Positions 21,567 through 30,504 of a DNA stretch of 47,010 nt are shown piece by piece. Each line of letters opens with the position of its first letter. Position 1 is the first letter of the stretch. The stretch lies in assembly GCF_000175235.1 (NCBI RefSeq), contig NZ_ACQT01000014.1, forward strand, positions 1-47,010, given 5' to 3'. The notes beneath the pieces were generated by a model. It saw only the letters and a program-made list of their open reading frames with translations. It did no database searches and was not told the DNA's origin. Position numbers and translations under genes: made by a program. The stretch comes from Acidovorax delafieldii 2AN (GTDB taxonomy: Bacteria; Pseudomonadota; Gammaproteobacteria; Burkholderiales; Burkholderiaceae_C).

Positions 21567-22538
21567 ATGGCCACCAAACCCCAAGCAATCGGCCCATTCC
21601 CATTGGGGATGGACACCCGAGTCCCAGATTTCAGCCTGACACTTGGGCAAGGTGCTGGTCACCTGCTGCGCGACGCGCTGAATGTGGACGTGACCGAGCA
21701 GGGGACGATCAAGACGCGGCCTGGCTACACGCTTGCGCAAACTGGGACAGATTGCCACTCCATGTGGGCCCCCGTTGGTGGGGCCTATGCGCTGTACTGC
21801 GACGACGGCGTGATCTGCCGGCTGGATGTATCCGGTGATGGTGCCGTGACGCGGACGACCATCGAGCCCGGCTACGGAAGCGCGACACCGGTGCGCTACG
21901 CCCAGGTGAACGAGGCTGTCTATTTCACTGACGGCCTGCGCGTCGGCTCCTACCACCCATCCATCGGACCGACACCCATCTGGGCAGCGGCCATGCTGAC
22001 GACGGTTGGCGACCAGCAGCTTTCTCCCATGCCGGCTGGCCAGCACATCGCTTACCACTTCGGCCGCCTGCTTGTAGCTGTCGGCTCTGCGCTGATTTAC
22101 AGCGAGCCTTTCACGCCCCACCTGCGCGACGAAGCCAAGGGCTTTGAGCTTTTCCCGGAAGCGATCACCTGCCTCGTCGCGGTGGAGGCCGGCGTTTTTG
22201 TGGTGGCCGGAAATACCTTTTTCATCGCGGGCGGGTTTCCAGCCCAGACAGTGCGCGCGGTCCTCGATTACGGCGCTCCCGACCAGCAGGCAGGCAACCG
22301 CCCGGACGGCGGGGCGCACTGGATGAGCGAGCGTGGGATTGTCTCTGTCTCCAAAGACGGCGAGATCGCCAACCTCCAAGAAAAGCGGGTGGCGCTCGAC
22401 GCCTCTGGTGCCGCTTCCACCTTGTACCGACGTGCGGGCGGCATGGAAACCATCGTCGCGGCCCTCTCCGATCCCAGCAGCACAAGCGCGGGCGTTGGCT
22501 CTTACGCCCAGGCGCGCATCGTCAAAAAAGGAACCTGA
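21567..22538 (+). CDS. Tail hub / beta-propeller-like virion protein
   Basis: 323 residues. Repeated strand-turn-strand units such as GGAYALYCDDGVICRLDV, VGSALIYSEPFTPHLRD and GVFVVAGNTFFIAGGFP suggest a beta-propeller, the fold of P22 gp10-type neck and hub proteins. The N-terminus MATKPQAIGPFPLGMDTRVP resembles openings of such proteins in other podoviruses. A structural role at the head-tail junction is likely; the exact homologue is uncertain. First gene after late element copy 2. Confidence 0.65.
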   Translation: MATKPQAIGPFPLGMDTRVPDFSLTLGQGAGHLLRDALNVDVTEQGTIKTRPGYTLAQTGTDCHSMWAPVGGAYALYCDDGVICRLDVSGDGAVTRTTIEPGYGSATPVRYAQVNEAVYFTDGLRVGSYHPSIGPTPIWAAAMLTTVGDQQLSPMPAGQHIAYHFGRLLVAVGSALIYSEPFTPHLRDEAKGFELFPEAITCLVAVEAGVFVVAGNTFFIAGGFPAQTVRAVLDYGAPDQQAGNRPDGGAHWMSERGIVSVSKDGEIANLQEKRVALDASGAASTLYRRAGGMETIVAALSDPSSTSAGVGSYAQARIVKKGT

Positions 22539-22540
22539 GT

Positions 22541-23047
22541 ATGTCCTCCACCATCCGGCCCGGATTCATCTATGACCTGGCCATCCGCTCCAAGGCCGAC
22601 GGCCGCATCCTGCACATCGAGCGTGGCACGCCCAACCGCGTCCCGGTCGAGGGGCTCAACGACATGGCGAACTGCTACCTCAAGGGCAGCGCCGCGCCGG
22701 CAGCTTTCTACATTGGCCTGTGGACGGGATCGCACATCCCCAACGGCGACGAGACGGCGGCAAACCTGGCCTCCATGGTGTCCGAAGCAACCGCCTACCT
22801 GCAGACAGGGCGCCTTCCTCTGGTGCTCGGCACCGTGGCCAACGGCGCTGTCTCCAACGCCGCTTCTCTGGCGCGCTTCGACATGCAGGGCACGGCAACG
22901 ATCAATGGCGCATTCCTCAGCACCGTGCAAGCCAAGGGCGCAGACACGGGCAAGTTGGCCTCTGTCGTGCGCTTCGCAAATCCACGCACCGTGGACGACA
23001 CGGTGTACCTCGAAATTCTCACAGGTTTTCAGTTCGTCTCTCTCTAA
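22541..23047 (+). CDS. Tail structural protein
   Basis: 168 residues; AAAGGAA lies upstream and the gene starts 2 nt after the preceding stop. Beta-rich (CYLKGSAAPAAFYIGLWTGS, then TATINGAFLSTVQAKGADTG), resembling small tail proteins in BPP-1/Bcep22-like phages. No enzymatic motif. Confidence 0.6.
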   Translation: MSSTIRPGFIYDLAIRSKADGRILHIERGTPNRVPVEGLNDMANCYLKGSAAPAAFYIGLWTGSHIPNGDETAANLASMVSEATAYLQTGRLPLVLGTVANGAVSNAASLARFDMQGTATINGAFLSTVQAKGADTGKLASVVRFANPRTVDDTVYLEILTGFQFVSL

Positions 23048-23059
23048 GGAGCATTCACC

Positions 23060-23512
23060 ATGGCACTACTTGCATCCACTGGACTGCGCAATAAGGTTCT
23101 GGACACAGCATCGGTCAAGAGCATTCTTGCCGGCGGGTTCATCCACGTCTATTCGTCCACAGTCGCCGACATTCCCGCCACGGCAGACGCGGCCATCGAC
23201 CCGGCAAAGCACACCAAGCTGCTCACAGTGTACGGCGACGGCTTCTCGGCGGGCCTGAACCTCGGCACGGCCTCGGGCCGCGCCATCGGAAAGGCAGCCG
23301 GCGAAACCTGGTCCGGTCCTGTGCTGGCCACCGGCAACGCCGTGTTCTTCCGCTACGTGGCCGCGGGCGACACCGGTGCGCTCTCGACCACGGAGGCGCG
23401 CTACCAGGGCCGCTGCGGTACGTCTGGTGCGGAGCTGAACCTAAGTTCGTTGGCCCTGACCGCTGGCAACACCCAGGCTGTGAACTTCGCTTCCATCAGC
23501 CTGCCGGGGTAA
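23060..23512 (+). CDS. Tail structural protein
   Basis: 150 residues; AAGGAG about 7 nt before the ATG. The first half (LRNKVLDTASVKSILAGGFI, then HVYSS) and the Gly/Thr/Ala-rich strands that follow are typical of small beta-structured tail components. It may share a fold with the neighbouring 22541 product, since both open with a short strand-helix unit and end in an hydrophobic strand, but this is only an impression. Confidence 0.55.
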   Translation: MALLASTGLRNKVLDTASVKSILAGGFIHVYSSTVADIPATADAAIDPAKHTKLLTVYGDGFSAGLNLGTASGRAIGKAAGETWSGPVLATGNAVFFRYVAAGDTGALSTTEARYQGRCGTSGAELNLSSLALTAGNTQAVNFASISLPG

Positions 23513-23516
23513 TCCA

Positions 23517-24056
23517 ATGTCCATCGTGGTTGCGCCCGGCGGTGCCTACTTCTGGCTGCATTCCACGGCTGGAGACAATGCCCGTGGGCAGTCGATCTCC
23601 CACAGCGATGCTGTCGCCTCCGTGGCGGCGGTTGGCTCAAGGGATGTCGCGGACCTCGCCGTCCCCGCAGGCATAGGCACACCGGCGCTCCTTCCTGGGC
23701 ATCCGAAGAATGACAGTTTCAGCGGTGGCGCATCCAGCATCACCGTTGGGATGACCTATGACAACGGCATCTGGGGCGATGGGACGCCTCCGTGGCTGGC
23801 CAGCGAATTCATCGTGGAGCTTCAAGGTGCAGCGGCACCAGACTTTGTGGTGCTCCCGACTGGATCTCCAGCGCTGCCTTTTTCTGTCCATCACTATGTC
23901 AGTGCGGACGGAGGGCAGAGCATCACCCTCAGATCTTCGGTGGCTGGCCTCTTGACGGGCCTTGAGCGAATCAAAATCTGGCGCGCAACCCTGGTGCCAG
24001 GAACGCCACCAGCCCCATTCTGGACCAGCTTCATCGGTTCCCACGAGGCCGTCTGA
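23517..24056 (+). CDS. Tail structural protein
   Basis: 179 residues starting 4 nt after the preceding stop. Beta-rich, with SSITVGMTYDNGIWGDGTPP and SVHHYVSADGGQSITLRSS. No known motif. Its stop overlaps the next start by one base. Confidence 0.55.
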   Translation: MSIVVAPGGAYFWLHSTAGDNARGQSISHSDAVASVAAVGSRDVADLAVPAGIGTPALLPGHPKNDSFSGGASSITVGMTYDNGIWGDGTPPWLASEFIVELQGAAAPDFVVLPTGSPALPFSVHHYVSADGGQSITLRSSVAGLLTGLERIKIWRATLVPGTPPAPFWTSFIGSHEAV

Positions 24057-26086
24057 TGCTCATCAACGATGACACCCAGGGCCAGTCGGGAGCGAAGGAG
24101 CGCGACCAGCTCGACGCCATGCTGGCCGTTGGCAACGAGTTCATGACTTACTCGGACGAGACGAGCACGATCCAGCGCTCGGGCGAGTTCGTGCGCATCA
24201 CCATGGACAGCGCTGCGGAAACCAAGCCGCGCTTCCTGCTGCTGCACGAGACATCGGACGTGTACCGGGTGGACGGCGACACGATGACGATCCTGGACGA
24301 CGGCGAGTTCTACGGCCTGCCAGCGACCGCTAAACTTCGCCAGCGCACGCGGCTCATGCTTTCCAATGCGGACCAGGACACCGGCGCCGACACCGAGTTC
24401 AGGCCCCTGCGCAGCGCGCTGGACTTGGTACGCATGCCGCGCTACACGCAGTTCCACACGCCTCCGTTCGCGCGCCGGCTGTACGGGGTGCACGACTCCA
24501 ACTACACGGCCATCGCCGGGAAGCGGCGCCTGTTCCCGCAGCCAGACGGCAAAACGCTGGTGGTGCGTGACGTGGTGGAGCGGGGAGGGCGCTACTACTA
24601 CGGCCAGGGCAAGGCTTCGGCTAACCGAGTGCGAGCGCCCCGCGTCTCGCGCATCGAGGTCATCGAGCTGGACGAGCGCGGAAAGCTGGGCAAAGTGCCC
24701 GTGTTTTCCTTCCCGGTGCATAGCGGCCTCGGCGTGGACGCGACGGGCAAGACGCTGCAGGCCGGTCCTTTCGCCTCTGATGCGAGCCTGCCCGTGGCGG
24801 ACGACCTCTATGTGTACGGGGCTGCGGCTGGCGCCCTGTGGGGCGACGCGCTGAGCCTCACCGAATCGAACGCGACCCCGCTGGGTGGCGACGCGGGCGA
24901 CACGTTCGCCTTCTGCGAGCCCGCGGTGGCTCCAAAGCCCGGGGCGGGCGCAGGAACCTACGTGTCCATGATCGCGGTGTATGCGGGCGACGATGACGTG
25001 CATGACCCGCAGAGTTCTGGGCCCTACCGCCTGACGTGCAAGCGCACGACGCCCGCAGGCGATACGGTAACCAGCAAGATCACTTTCCAGCCCCTCGCGG
25101 CGTACCCCAACCACTACCTGGCTGCGCGCGGTATCACGCTGCTGCGCACCAGCCCGACGAATGCGTTGCTGCGCGTGATCGTGCATGTGATGCAGTCCGG
25201 CGTGCCAGGAAGCCTGTCGTCACTGGCCGGCGACGTGCTTTTCTTTTGGACGCAGGACAACGGCGCCACATGGACCTACCAGCCCGTGGTAGCCGGGTTC
25301 CCGGTGCACACCTACGGCGCGCTGCTCGTGCGCGACGCCACCTCGGTGCTGGTGCTGGGTTCGCCCAGCTCCTACCCAGCCACGGTGCCGGTGTGGCAGA
25401 TCACGCCGGCAGGGTTCAGCGCGGTCACCACCATCCCATACGCCACTTTCGCGGACGGCCTGATGGACCCAGTGTCGGGTGTTCGCGTGCCGTATCTGGC
25501 GTTCGGCTTCGGCGGTGCGGTGTACCGCAAAACGCCGGAAGGAACCAAAAAGCGGCTGTGGATGCAGTTCGACCCGCAGTGGATCTACAAGGACGGCCTG
25601 AGCTACGTGCTGGACTACCCCGGATCGCGCCCGATCATTCTGGTGTCGGACGACAACGGTGCTACCTGGGCGCGGCGCCTGCTTCCCACGAAATGGGCAT
25701 TTTTGGCCGGATTCGTGGTGAGCGTGGACAGCTCCACGCTGGCGGTCCCCATCTATGCGGCCCGCAAGGAGCATGGGAAGCCTGTGCGGGTGACGGTGTA
25801 CCTGAGCCGCGACGGCGGGGAGACGTGGAAGCCGACCAGGGCGTCCGGCTCGATGCCGATGGAAACCTACGCTGACGGCGACATCCTGATCGGCGAGGAC
25901 ATCATCGGATCGACGCCATCGACGCAGCGCAAGAGCCAGGACGTGGCCAACTGCTGGCTTGAATACAACCGCGGAGAGCTGCACCCCATGCAGGTTCTGC
26001 GCGACTCCAAGGGAAATTTCGCGCGCTCCAACCCCGCCCGCCCGTGGATGGTGGACACCACCGTGAAGGAGCCGACCTATGGCTAA
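24056..26086 (+). CDS. Large tail protein with Asp-box (BNR) repeats
   Basis: 676 residues. Three Asp-box repeats with the S/T-x-D-x-G-x-T-W signature occur at about residues 396-410 (FFWTQDNGATWTYQP), 527-541 (ILVSDDNGATWARRL) and 581-594 (VYLSRDGGETWKPT). These mark a six-bladed beta-propeller like sialidases and some tail proteins. No sialidase Arg triad is evident, so carbohydrate binding or a structural role is more likely than hydrolysis. The last 8 bp overlap the next gene. Confidence 0.7.
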   Translation: MLINDDTQGQSGAKERDQLDAMLAVGNEFMTYSDETSTIQRSGEFVRITMDSAAETKPRFLLLHETSDVYRVDGDTMTILDDGEFYGLPATAKLRQRTRLMLSNADQDTGADTEFRPLRSALDLVRMPRYTQFHTPPFARRLYGVHDSNYTAIAGKRRLFPQPDGKTLVVRDVVERGGRYYYGQGKASANRVRAPRVSRIEVIELDERGKLGKVPVFSFPVHSGLGVDATGKTLQAGPFASDASLPVADDLYVYGAAAGALWGDALSLTESNATPLGGDAGDTFAFCEPAVAPKPGAGAGTYVSMIAVYAGDDDVHDPQSSGPYRLTCKRTTPAGDTVTSKITFQPLAAYPNHYLAARGITLLRTSPTNALLRVIVHVMQSGVPGSLSSLAGDVLFFWTQDNGATWTYQPVVAGFPVHTYGALLVRDATSVLVLGSPSSYPATVPVWQITPAGFSAVTTIPYATFADGLMDPVSGVRVPYLAFGFGGAVYRKTPEGTKKRLWMQFDPQWIYKDGLSYVLDYPGSRPIILVSDDNGATWARRLLPTKWAFLAGFVVSVDSSTLAVPIYAARKEHGKPVRVTVYLSRDGGETWKPTRASGSMPMETYADGDILIGEDIIGSTPSTQRKSQDVANCWLEYNRGELHPMQVLRDSKGNFARSNPARPWMVDTTVKEPTYG

Positions 26087-26426
26087 CACGCTCATCAAGG
26101 ATATTTTCACGGCGGCTCCCGCTGGCGCGTCAGGCGGCGGCTCTGGCGGCGGGAGCGGTGGAGGATCGACCGGCATCCCCGGCGCAGAAGCCGGCGGCGC
26201 GTTCCCGCCGGAAGGCTCCGTGTGCCACGGCTCGATGCAGCTGGCCATCAGCGATCTTTTCAAGGGCTACCAGACCTCTGCGGTCCTGACCCAGGACGGC
26301 AAGCGCGTCATCCTGGCGATCGGTCCCTCTGGAGACGTGTGGCAGATCAATGGGGCGGCCTGTGTGAACGGGTATGTCGTCCTCGACTACACGAAGGTCC
26401 GCTCTGGCGGGCTAGCGGCTGGATAA
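26079..26426 (+). CDS. Small tail-associated protein with a Gly-Ser linker
   Basis: 115 residues. A short N-terminal helix (MANTLIKDIFTAAPAGA) is followed at about residues 18-31 by GGGSGGGSGGGS, a natural flexible linker, then a compact domain (GSMQLAISDLFKGYQTSAVL, then VILAIGPSGDVW). The layout suggests a tether between a virion anchor and a small domain. Start overlaps the previous gene by 8 bp. Confidence 0.6.
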   Translation: MANTLIKDIFTAAPAGASGGGSGGGSGGGSTGIPGAEAGGAFPPEGSVCHGSMQLAISDLFKGYQTSAVLTQDGKRVILAIGPSGDVWQINGAACVNGYVVLDYTKVRSGGLAAG

Positions 26427-26436
26427 GGAGGCCACC

Positions 26437-28377
26437 GTGCCCTGCGTTACATCGACCGTCACCGACTACACCACGACCCCGACCTCATACCGCCAGGTCA
26501 CCACCTGCTGGCTGGACACCGGCGGTGGCAGCGACACATACCGCCCACCCACGGGCGGCGGAAGCCCAAGCAGCGGTGGCAGCTCAGGGATCAGCACGGG
26601 CCCGGGGCCTGGGTTCGAGTACGACCCAACGAATCCCACGGGGTCGGTGGTGGTGGCCGCACCGCCGCCACCAGACACACCAGCCGCGCCGGCGCCGACC
26701 GACGCCAGCATGAACTTCGGATGGAACAGTGGTGCGCACAGCGTAGAGACACTGCCGAGCGACTGGGTTGGGCGCATCGTCTTTGATGTCCCTGACGTGC
26801 AGGGCGCCCGCCCAGGTGGTGTGGCAATCGGACTCGCCCCAGTCTCCGCGCTACCGGTCTCTGGCCGCAATGGATACGCCCACCTGCGGTATGGGCTGGT
26901 GTTCACTGCCGACGAAGTGCGGGTGATCTCTGGCGGCGCCCAGGTCGATACGGTCCCTTACGTGGACATCTTGGGCGCCCGGATCGGTGGTTACACCGAC
27001 GAAGTGGAATTTCTGATGTACGGATACCGCTTCGCGCTCAAGGTCAACAGCCTGTACCTCCACGCTGGTGCTTTCTCCATGCCTGGGTCGTATGCCCTGG
27101 ACGCAACGCTTTTCACGGCGTTCGACGCGGTGGACAACCCCGCGTTCATCCCCGGAGCGTTCGGAGAGGACGGCGTTTTGAGTGGACTGATGTCGGGGTT
27201 CTCCATGGTGATGGACGCCTACACCGACTCCAGCCTGGTCCTGCCCATGCAGGGCTTTGCCGCGCAGTTCTCTGAACTGGCGACCTGCAACCTGTTCGGG
27301 GAAATGCGCGGGTTCCGCATGGATTCAGGGGTTGGGGAGGGCATCACGGGCACCATGGGGCCTTTCTCCATGGCCATGGCCGACACGGCGACCTACACGA
27401 CCATGGTGGGCTCCTTCGGGCCGTTCGGCATGGTGGCGGGCATGAGCGAGCCCGACAGCGGCGTGGGCTACTCGGTGCTTTCGGCATCAATGCAGCGCTT
27501 TGGGATGTCGATGACGTTCGCGCCAACGGCCAGCCTGGAGGCCTCGATGCGCCCGTTCGAGATGCGCGCATCGTCCGAGTCATCGTATTCCGAGCTGCTG
27601 GCGCCGATGCAAGGTTTCCGGCTTCTGGCCTACGGCGGAGAAATGACGCCGCTGGTGCAGGTGATGGAAGTCGTGGGGGCCGGAGCCGACCTGGTGCAGT
27701 CCACCTACGTCACGCTGGCTGTCATCGAGCGCATCGACGGGACATCCACGGCGGTGCTGTCGCTCACCATGACCGCGGACGCCGTGGAGCGGATCAGCGC
27801 CGAGAGCGAAATCTCCGCGCTGCAGACCTATCTGGCCAGCACCATGGAGCAAGTCGGCGTGCTGGAGCGCGTGCGCGTGGCGGTCCTGCGCGATGCGGGC
27901 GGTGCGCCAGGGCCGGCTATCGACGACTCGGAAGCCTGGGTGGTGAACACCGCCTCCAGCGCCACGACCCGATACGGCAGCTATGGATTTAATAGCTTCG
28001 CAGCCTTTAGTGGAAAGCATTTCGGCGCAAAGCCAGACGGTGTGTACCTGCTTGAAGGCGCGACGGATGCGGGACAGGCCATCACCTCGGGCGTTTCGCT
28101 GGGCCAGCATGACTTTGGCACGCAGGCGCTCAAGCACATCAGCGCGGTGCACGTTGGTGTCTCGTCCCAGGGGTCCATGTTCCTCAAGGTGGGTGACGGG
28201 ACTTCCAGCTACACCTACCGCGCCCGACGTGTGGACCCGCACATGAAGGTGCAGCGCTTTGACATCGGACGCGGTCTGCGGACCAACTATTTCACGTTTG
28301 AGCTGACCAACGAGAGCGACGCCTTCGAGCTTGACTCCGTGCGGTTTGAAGTGCTGGCCAGCCAGCGGAGGATCTGA
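26437..28377 (+). CDS. Large tail protein with tandem M-x-x-F repeats
   Basis: 646 residues from GTG at 26437, preceded by AAGGAGG (6 nt). The N-terminal 85 residues are Gly/Pro/Ser-rich and low-complexity. About 250-405 contain eight repeats of 17-24 residues with a core such as LMSGFSM, PMQGFAA, EMRGFRM, TMGPFSM, SFGPFGM, SMQRFGM, SMRPFEM and PMQGFRL, likely a repetitive beta-solenoid or fibrous section. The C-terminal 130 residues form a separate beta-domain. Probably a tail appendage. Confidence 0.65.
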   Translation: MPCVTSTVTDYTTTPTSYRQVTTCWLDTGGGSDTYRPPTGGGSPSSGGSSGISTGPGPGFEYDPTNPTGSVVVAAPPPPDTPAAPAPTDASMNFGWNSGAHSVETLPSDWVGRIVFDVPDVQGARPGGVAIGLAPVSALPVSGRNGYAHLRYGLVFTADEVRVISGGAQVDTVPYVDILGARIGGYTDEVEFLMYGYRFALKVNSLYLHAGAFSMPGSYALDATLFTAFDAVDNPAFIPGAFGEDGVLSGLMSGFSMVMDAYTDSSLVLPMQGFAAQFSELATCNLFGEMRGFRMDSGVGEGITGTMGPFSMAMADTATYTTMVGSFGPFGMVAGMSEPDSGVGYSVLSASMQRFGMSMTFAPTASLEASMRPFEMRASSESSYSELLAPMQGFRLLAYGGEMTPLVQVMEVVGAGADLVQSTYVTLAVIERIDGTSTAVLSLTMTADAVERISAESEISALQTYLASTMEQVGVLERVRVAVLRDAGGAPGPAIDDSEAWVVNTASSATTRYGSYGFNSFAAFSGKHFGAKPDGVYLLEGATDAGQAITSGVSLGQHDFGTQALKHISAVHVGVSSQGSMFLKVGDGTSSYTYRARRVDPHMKVQRFDIGRGLRTNYFTFELTNESDAFELDSVRFEVLASQRRI

Positions 28378-28378
28378 C

Positions 28379-29377
28379 ATGGCGAACGGACGCGCACTCC
28401 CATCCGCATTGTTGTTCGACTGGCTCCTGGGCCGGGCATGGAACATGGCGCTCGTGAGCTACGCCAACGCGGAGCGGCTTGGCTCCAATGGGCTTGGCGG
28501 TAGTGGACCCCAGGAATCCGGCATAAGCATGGGTGGCGGCGCGCCGTCCATCGAGACATTCCTGACCAAGTACGCCGGCGACGAGCCTGCCGCCTTGGTA
28601 GTAGCCCACGACCGCATGCTGGAAGGGCAGATGAAGGAGGTGGCCGACAAATGGTCGGACGAGTTCCAGAAGATCATCACGCTGACGGCGGGTGTGGGGC
28701 CTGGGTTCACCGCGGCGGTTGACTGGCTGAACAAGGTAGCGAACGGCCAGGATGGCCTCGGGTATCTCGGGTACAACCACCGGGCGGCGCAGGCCGACTC
28801 GTTTGCCGCCCAGGTCGAGTCCGGCGTGAACCAGCGCGGCCTGCCCATGCCCCCAGGCGGCATTGCCGCATTGCGCGGTGTGGCGGCGCGCGAGGCCGTA
28901 TTGCTGGTGGCCAGGGCCAAAGCCCAGATGCAGGCCGACAGGGTTGCCGAGCAGCACAAGCTGCGCATAGACGCCGTTGAGGCGCTCATCAAGGCGCGCA
29001 ATGAGGCGCTGGACGCAACCATGGACTACGTGTTCACCCAGGTGCACCTCATGTTCGACGTGTTCGGTCGGAACAACGACTACCTGACCCGCCTGCAGCG
29101 CGAAGAACAGTCGATCAAGGCCCGCATGGACATCCGCTCTGCAGAGCTGGCGGGATGGGGCGAGCGCATCCAGACCACAGACGACTCCCGCGCAGCCGCC
29201 ATCCAGAAGATCAAGTCGGTGACTGCTCGCTCCAACACAATTGACGAGATGACGGCCGAGTCGCACATCAAGCAGCTCCGGCGCTACTCATCGCGCGCCG
29301 CCGCGGCACTGAACAGCGCAGGGGTCAGCGTGAACTCCACGGCGCAGGAATCCAACACTATCGACGCGGGAGCATGA
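28379..29377 (+). CDS. Alpha-helical virion protein
   Basis: 332 residues from the ATG at 28379 (GGAGG 7-8 nt upstream). The frame is open further upstream only as overlap with the previous gene. Mostly helical, with long charged helices (ARAKAQMQADRVAEQHKLRI, then EALIKARNEALDATMDYV). ATGA-coupled to the next gene, which is also helical; the two resemble a pair of internal or distal tail proteins. No family is recognised. Confidence 0.6.
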   Translation: MANGRALPSALLFDWLLGRAWNMALVSYANAERLGSNGLGGSGPQESGISMGGGAPSIETFLTKYAGDEPAALVVAHDRMLEGQMKEVADKWSDEFQKIITLTAGVGPGFTAAVDWLNKVANGQDGLGYLGYNHRAAQADSFAAQVESGVNQRGLPMPPGGIAALRGVAAREAVLLVARAKAQMQADRVAEQHKLRIDAVEALIKARNEALDATMDYVFTQVHLMFDVFGRNNDYLTRLQREEQSIKARMDIRSAELAGWGERIQTTDDSRAAAIQKIKSVTARSNTIDEMTAESHIKQLRRYSSRAAAALNSAGVSVNSTAQESNTIDAGA

Positions 29378-30432
29378 GCATGGACATCCCTTCGACTGGC
29401 ATCGCAGCACAGGGCATCTCTGCGGCTATCGTCTATACGGCCATCGACCGCATCTCGGAGATGATCGGTGTGGCCGACGAGGCGATGCGCGGCAACATCG
29501 ACAAGGAGATCAACGCCGTATTGCGCGGAATCCCTGGCAGGCCGGATGCCATGGACGCGAACTACGGCGGCGAGTTCTACGCAGCCAAGTCCGCGCTGGC
29601 CAAGGCGGACCTGGCTGGCAAAACGCCCGACATCGACCGCATGCCCCTGTTCCTCGACAACGCGGTGGGTTCCTTCTTTGAGGACTACCTCGCCAAGATG
29701 GACGCGCTTTTCCCGGGCCTGGGCGCGGCCGGGGCGGACGCCGATGCATTCGTGCGCGCCGCGCTGGCTTCCGCCGTGGGCGTTTCCTACAACGAGCAGG
29801 TGGACAGCACACCGGCAAACACGGCGTTTCTGCTGGCCCGCCGGCAGGCCTATGCCCAGGAGCGGCAGGTACTGGACGCTGCGGCATCCGCTGGGCACCG
29901 ATTCGCCCATGGCCAAGCTCTGGAAGGCCTGGCCAGGATGCACGGTGGCAGTGTGGCCACATCAACTGAGGCCATCACCCGGGCGCATGCCGAGAGGCTC
30001 GCGCAGGAGCGCGCGGAGAAAATGCGCATGGCAACAGCATCGCTCGATGCCAGCATGCGCCGGGTCCGAAAGATCCATGAGCAGGTGGCAGAGTCGTTCA
30101 AGCTCAAGCTGCGCGCACGCGGCATGTGGATCAATGACCAGAACCAGGTGGTCGATGCCTCCAACAACATCACGGGGATGAACGAGCGGTTCTATGCCCA
30201 GACGGCCGAGCTGATGCGCCGCACAGCCACGCGCCGGTTCGGGCTGGATTTTGACGAGAGAGCGTCAAAAGACCGCGCGGAAGTCCTAGGAAAGCTCAAG
30301 CTGGCCAATGCGAGCGAGGTGGTTGACCTGTTCGGGAACATGGTCACCACGCTCATGAACCAGGTCAGCGCAAAGGCTGGATACAGCGGCACAGAACGGG
30401 ATGGGACGGATTGGGACTCCATCATGGCATAG
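29374..30432 (+). CDS. Alpha-helical virion protein
   Basis: 352 residues, ATGA-coupled to its neighbour. It is predicted helical nearly throughout, with heptads in ERLAQERAEKMRMATASLDA and MRRVRKIHEQVAESFKLKLR. No membrane segment or enzyme motif. Together with the upstream gene it could form a complex delivered into the host, as gp7-type proteins do, but this is inference. Late element copy 3 begins right after its stop. Confidence 0.6.
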   Translation: MSMDIPSTGIAAQGISAAIVYTAIDRISEMIGVADEAMRGNIDKEINAVLRGIPGRPDAMDANYGGEFYAAKSALAKADLAGKTPDIDRMPLFLDNAVGSFFEDYLAKMDALFPGLGAAGADADAFVRAALASAVGVSYNEQVDSTPANTAFLLARRQAYAQERQVLDAAASAGHRFAHGQALEGLARMHGGSVATSTEAITRAHAERLAQERAEKMRMATASLDASMRRVRKIHEQVAESFKLKLRARGMWINDQNQVVDASNNITGMNERFYAQTAELMRRTATRRFGLDFDERASKDRAEVLGKLKLANASEVVDLFGNMVTTLMNQVSAKAGYSGTERDGTDWDSIMA

Positions 30433-30433
30433 A

Positions 30434-30475
30434 CCCCCCGTAGGGTTAGACCAAATGCGCGCGAACGGTGAGACT
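30434..30475 (+). promoter_or_regulatory. Late element, copy 3, variant (before the first ejection gene)
   Basis: C6 at 30434-30439, GTAG, GGTTAGAC at 30444-30451, 17 nt, then TGAGACT at 30469-30475 (4 of 7 match to GAACACT). Unlike the other copies, there is no adjacent inverted repeat. The ATG is 29 nt further on, behind a normal ribosome-binding site (AAAGG). Confidence 0.5.
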
Positions 30476-30504
30476 GACATAGATCGAATTTCGAAAGGCT
30501 ACCC

